Shown one piece after another: positions 60,631-64,000 of a DNA stretch of 64,000 nucleotides. Position numbers and translations under genes: made by a program. The stretch lies in the NCBI RefSeq assembly GCF_000242595.2, contig NC_017098.1, positions 2,356,001-2,420,000 of the forward strand, read 5' to 3'. Positions within the stretch are counted from its first letter, which is position 1. Each line of letters begins with the position of its first letter. The DNA comes from Spirochaeta africana DSM 8902. GTDB lineage: Bacteria; Spirochaetota; Spirochaetia; DSM-27196; DSM-8902. Below the pieces are notes generated by a model. It was not told where the DNA came from. It did no database searches and saw only the letters and a list, made by a program, of their open reading frames with translations.

Positions 60631-61116
60631 TCAGACCATAGAGTAATCGCTGATGGCACGCAGTTCCCGGGTGTTAAACAACCGGCGGATATCAAGAATA
60701 ATCAGATATCCATCCTCATCCCGATTGACCACACCCTGAATATATTCTGCACCGATACCGCTGATCATCTGTGGCGGGGGTTGTATATCTTTCCCTTCTA
60801 CCTTGACGACCCGGTTCACCTTGTCGATGATAACCGCCAGCAGCATTTCATCTATCTGGATAATCACAAAACCGCTGAGAAGACTGTCTTCTTCGCTGAG
60901 CTCGGCTTTTTTGAGGTGAAAGCGCCGGTGCAGGTTGATTACCGGAATAATCTCGCCACGCAGATTGAATATCCCCTCAACATAGGCAGGAGAATTGGGT
61001 ATGGCACGCACCTCTTCCACCTTCACAATCCCCTCGACATCCATGATATCGATCCCGTACTGCTCTTCGCCAAGTTGAAAGGTAACTAATTGCATTGACT
61101 GGAAATTCTCCGACAT
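60631..61116 (-). CDS. cheW: Chemotaxis coupling protein CheW
   Basis: This 161-residue protein couples receptors to CheA. It contains MQLVTFQLGEEQYGIDIMDV, the classic AYVEGIFNLRGEIIPVINLH and a C-terminal ILDIRRLFN. GGAGG lies 6 nt before ATG 61116; the ATG at 61134 is less likely. It is transcribed with the DegT-like gene, away from the FAD oxidoreductase. The CheA-like kinase at 5041 lacks an obvious CheW-type end, so whether they pair is unclear. Confidence 0.94.
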   Translation of the reverse strand: MSENFQSMQLVTFQLGEEQYGIDIMDVEGIVKVEEVRAIPNSPAYVEGIFNLRGEIIPVINLHRRFHLKKAELSEEDSLLSGFVIIQIDEMLLAVIIDKVNRVVKVEGKDIQPPPQMISGIGAEYIQGVVNRDEDGYLIILDIRRLFNTRELRAISDYSMV

Positions 61117-61133
61117 TCGGCGCCTCCATATCA

Positions 61134-61162
61134 AGCATACTAATAGATTCAGCTTTTCGCAA
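61134..61162 (-). promoter_or_regulatory. Possible promoter of cheW
   Basis: On the minus strand TTGCGA (61157-61162) is followed after 17 bp by TATGCT (61134-61139). Each box matches 4 of 6. The leader to ATG 61116 would be about 11 nt, which just fits the GGAGG box. Confidence 0.4.
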
Positions 61163-61179
61163 GACAGGATTACCGTTTC

Positions 61180-62397
61180 ATGCTACCGTTCGGGTTCATG
61201 AAGCAGCATCTCCTGCACACACGCCTGTTGATCATTGGCCAGGGGATTGCCGGTAGCATGCTTGCCTACGCCCTCTGGCGGCGCGGTCTGACCCGCCCTG
61301 AGGATTTTATGGTGATCGATGCCGGTGACACCCATGCTGCGACACGGGTGTCCACCGGGGTGATTAACCCCTTCGGTTTTGCACGCCTCAATTACTCTGC
61401 AGTTGCCCCTGAGGTTGGTGCGGCCTGGGAGCATTACAACCGCCTTGAACGCATGCTGCAGCACCACCTGGGTACACACACACGCTATGCCTTTGCACAT
61501 CCTCTGCTGAGGTTGTTCACTTCACCCATGGAAGCGGGCCGCTGGCAGGAGCGGTATCGCCTGCCGGTACTGCCGCATGGCTCCCGACGGCACAACATCT
61601 GCCTGACACAGGGGGGTGGTGTAGTGCCGAACAGCGGATGGATCGAAGCAGCTCGATTGGTCAGGGATATACGGAGATTGCTCCAGCAGCGCCAGCAATA
61701 CATTCATGCTGACATACCGGCAAGTACGCTGATGACATCATTGCGTCAGGCATCCGGGAATATTGCTGAGCTTCACAGCATACGCTATTCTGCACTGATT
61801 CTGTGCAGCGGCGTCCAGCATGCACTGGCAACCGGCAACAGCTTACCCGACGCCAGACTCCCCTATTACCCGGTGGGTGGAGAAGTCATGTCACTCTATC
61901 TTCCTGCCTGGCCAGTTGAGCTGGCAGTGTCTCGTGGGATAACAATACAGCCGTCACGCACCCACAGCGGATGGATTCGTGTTGGCGCCACGTATCAACG
62001 CACCCCGGATACCGACCTGCCAAACGCCGAGGGCATTGCCTGGCTCAGGAATCAGTTTGATCAGCTGTGTATTCGCATGCGTTCCGGTATGCCGGATTCA
62101 ACAGGCAGGATGTATCAGCAAGCTGTTGCATCTGCCGTATTCACCAGCGGTATCCGTCCGGCGGCAATTGATCGCCAGCCATACCTCGGGCAGATGAGAC
62201 AGCCCCTTCCGCAGTGCCCACCGGTATATATCATGAACGGGCTGGGAAGCCGTGGGATTGCCCGCGCCCCTGTGCTGGCAGAAACCCTGGCAAACCATAT
62301 CCTGCAGAAAGCCCCGATTCCGCCGGCCTGGCAGGTACAGCGTGTGCCTCTTGACCAATCCAGCCAAACGTGGGAGTGTAGCGCATCGGCTGACTGA
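61180..62397 (+). CDS. FAD-dependent oxidoreductase (DAO family)
   Basis: This 405-residue flavoprotein has an N-terminal dinucleotide-binding motif (LLIIGQGIAGSMLAYALWRR), the substrate-domain patterns of D-amino acid oxidase-like enzymes (STGVINPFGFARLNY) and a C-terminal GLGSRGIARAPVLAETLANH that closes the FAD site. It resembles the oxidase part of MnmC and glycine/sarcosine oxidases, but substrate cannot be told. Either ATG 61180 or ATG 61198 may start it; neither has a strong ribosome-binding site. It diverges from cheW. Confidence 0.82.
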   Translation: MLPFGFMKQHLLHTRLLIIGQGIAGSMLAYALWRRGLTRPEDFMVIDAGDTHAATRVSTGVINPFGFARLNYSAVAPEVGAAWEHYNRLERMLQHHLGTHTRYAFAHPLLRLFTSPMEAGRWQERYRLPVLPHGSRRHNICLTQGGGVVPNSGWIEAARLVRDIRRLLQQRQQYIHADIPASTLMTSLRQASGNIAELHSIRYSALILCSGVQHALATGNSLPDARLPYYPVGGEVMSLYLPAWPVELAVSRGITIQPSRTHSGWIRVGATYQRTPDTDLPNAEGIAWLRNQFDQLCIRMRSGMPDSTGRMYQQAVASAVFTSGIRPAAIDRQPYLGQMRQPLPQCPPVYIMNGLGSRGIARAPVLAETLANHILQKAPIPPAWQVQRVPLDQSSQTWECSASAD

Positions 62398-62542
62398 CCA
62401 CGGTGGTCCCGCTTGATGCGCACTGCGTTGACGCAGGTAGTATAGCATCACCCCACCCCTGGCCGCGCCTTCGCGTTCAATCACCCGCAAAAAACAACAC
62501 GTGCGACCCATCGCGGGAAGAGTTTCACACAAAGGACAATTT

Positions 62543-64000
62543 ATGGAATCTCTCACTTTCTCCCAGCTTGAGCTGGAGAGTACTATTCTTGATGCTGTTA
62601 AGCGTCAGGGCTACACCACCCCCACGCCAATCCAGGCGCAATCCATCCCGGTATTGATGCATGGCAGCGACATGCTGGGCACTGCACAGACCGGCACCGG
62701 TAAAACCGCAGCCTTCGTGCTGCCGCTACTCGACCGCCTGATCAAAAACCCCCGTCAACCGGAAACCTCGGCAAACCCGGCTCGTGAGCCGGCGCACAAC
62801 CGGAATGGACGCAACAGTCGCGATAGTCGACGTCGCCCGGTCAAACCGGCTCGTCCCGAGGCACTGATTCTGGCACCAACCAGAGAACTGGCTATTCAGA
62901 TTGGCGACAGCCTGCAAAAATATGGCAGCGGCAGCGGCCTGAAACATACCGTAATTTACGGTGGCGCCCCCAAGCCGAGTCAGGCAGCAAAACTTCGCAA
63001 CAATCCGGATATTCTGGCAGCTACCCCGGGCCGACTTATGGACTTTGTTGGAGAAGGCCTGATCGACCTTACCGGTATTCGCGTTCTTATCCTGGATGAA
63101 GCCGACCGAATGCTGGACATGGGATTCATTCCCGAGATGCGCAAGATCGCCGCGATGGCAGAGGATCGTGACCAGACCGTACTTTTCTCGGCTACCATGC
63201 CGCGCGAAATCGAGTCACTCGCCCAGGAATTGCTCACCAATCCGGAGCGGGTGGCAATAGCCCCCCAGGAAGTCACGGTTGATCGAATTACTCAGACCGT
63301 TCTGCATCTTGATCGTGAGGACAAAACGAAACTGCTTCCAGCATTGATCCGCGACCACAACATGTTCCGGGTAATAATCTTTACGCGGACCAAACACCGC
63401 GCTACCCGGGTCGCCAAGCTGCTTAGCAAGGCTGAAATCCCGGCGGATGCCATCCATGGCGACCGCACACAAGGCCAGCGTCAGCGTGCGCTGGAAGGAT
63501 TTCGTCGCGGCAAGATCCAGGCACTGGTAGCCACCGATGTTGCGTCCCGGGGAATCGATGTGGATGACGTATCCCATGTAATCAATTTCGAAATCCCCAA
63601 CGAAGCAGAATCCTATGTACATCGCATCGGGCGTACCGGGCGAGCAGGTACCGAAGGGATTGCGATTGCATTGTGCGCCCGGGATGAGATCAAGGACCTG
63701 CGCGCCATTGAACGGCTGCTTGGCAGCCCGATTGTAGTAAATCGAGATCACGAGTTCCACCAGGAACCACCACGCAGTCAAGGACGATCCGGCAATACAT
63801 CGGGTGGCGGTGGGCGCCAGAAGAGCCGCAACCGGTTTAATGATAGTCGACCTGGCCGCAACAAGTCCGGTGATAACAGACAGCGGCGCTCGGGAAATGA
63901 TTCCTTCGGCGGTACAAACAGGACCACCGGCGGACGCCCCGGCGGCGGTACCGGCAACTCACGCGGCCGAACCCGTGCCGCCCGATCCTTCTCCAGCTGA
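62543..64000 (+). CDS. DEAD-box RNA helicase with basic insertion and Gly/Arg-rich tail
   Basis: This 485-residue RNA helicase has the Q motif (GYTTPTPIQAQSIP), motif I AQTGTGKT at 48-55, motif Ia PTRELAIQ, motif II LILDEADRMLDMGF, SAT, TDVASRGIDVDDVSHVINFE and HRIGRTGRAG. An unusual insert rich in Arg, Asn and Pro (about 69-104) separates motifs I and Ia. The last 80 residues are a Gly/Arg/Asn-rich tail for RNA contact. AAAGGA lies 6 nt before ATG 62543. The stop ends exactly at base 64000. Confidence 0.94.
   Translation: MESLTFSQLELESTILDAVKRQGYTTPTPIQAQSIPVLMHGSDMLGTAQTGTGKTAAFVLPLLDRLIKNPRQPETSANPAREPAHNRNGRNSRDSRRRPVKPARPEALILAPTRELAIQIGDSLQKYGSGSGLKHTVIYGGAPKPSQAAKLRNNPDILAATPGRLMDFVGEGLIDLTGIRVLILDEADRMLDMGFIPEMRKIAAMAEDRDQTVLFSATMPREIESLAQELLTNPERVAIAPQEVTVDRITQTVLHLDREDKTKLLPALIRDHNMFRVIIFTRTKHRATRVAKLLSKAEIPADAIHGDRTQGQRQRALEGFRRGKIQALVATDVASRGIDVDDVSHVINFEIPNEAESYVHRIGRTGRAGTEGIAIALCARDEIKDLRAIERLLGSPIVVNRDHEFHQEPPRSQGRSGNTSGGGGRQKSRNRFNDSRPGRNKSGDNRQRRSGNDSFGGTNRTTGGRPGGGTGNSRGRTRAARSFSS

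Noticed and set aside
62409-62542. Promoter TTGACG before the helicase gene
   Set aside because: TTGACG is present near 62430, but no acceptable -10 box occurs at 16-18 bp; the TAGTAT nearby is only 7 bp away.

Overview
The window reads as chromosome of a free-living spirochaete, most likely Spirochaetaceae. The evidence is a complete periplasmic-flagellum gene set in spirochaete style: FliY-type FliN with a CheC-like middle, FlbB, FlbD and MotAB inside the operon, and an FlhB with the extended spirochaete N-terminus. The bases look moderately GC-rich throughout, and I see no rRNA, tRNA, insertion sequence, prophage or CRISPR array. No gene-free stretch exceeds 300 bases; the longest is 51551-51789, which holds a promoter, an MraZ-type operator and a terminator.

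Layout. (1) 1-4903, minus strand: peptide ABC transporter oppA-B-C-D-F, with oppF cut by the window edge. It has its own sigma70-type promoter and a terminator between oppA and oppB. (2) 5041-51550, minus strand: 49 genes in one direction over 46.5 kb, with no gap above 105 bp and many overlapping starts and stops. From the promoter end these are division and wall genes (mraZ, rsmH, ftsL, murF, mraY, ftsW, ftsQ, ftsA, ftsZ); then xerD, a TPR lipoprotein gene, dprA, xerC, hslV and hslU; then the flagellar block flgB to flhG; then a membrane protein gene, fliA, fapA, a small protein gene, a SwrB-like membrane protein gene, an Hsp70, a J-domain/HEAT protein and a divergent CheA. (3) 51721-59465, minus strand: nadK, recN, three poorly characterised genes, a DUF4912 gene and a GH57 glycogen-branching enzyme, closed by a strong terminator. 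(4) 59454-61116, minus strand: cheW and a DegT-family protein lacking the PLP lysine. (5) 61180-64000, plus strand: an FAD oxidoreductase and a DEAD-box helicase.

How the genes fit together. The large cluster would link septum formation (FtsZ/A/Q/L/W), lipid-linked wall precursor synthesis (MurF, MraY), chromosome dimer resolution (XerC/XerD), proteolysis (HslUV) and the whole flagellar basal body, export gate, stator, hook and sigma28. Its order xerC-hslV-hslU-flgB...flhF-flhG...sigma28-SwrB-like closely parallels the Bacillus subtilis cod-fla/che region. Its distal end carries an unusual chaperone plus signalling module (SwrB-like, Hsp70, J/HEAT, CheA-like), which is my best candidate for an undescribed system. 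The other standout is the hook protein FlgE: it has no cysteine, and Ser replaces the Cys that forms the lysinoalanine cross-link known from Treponema hooks.
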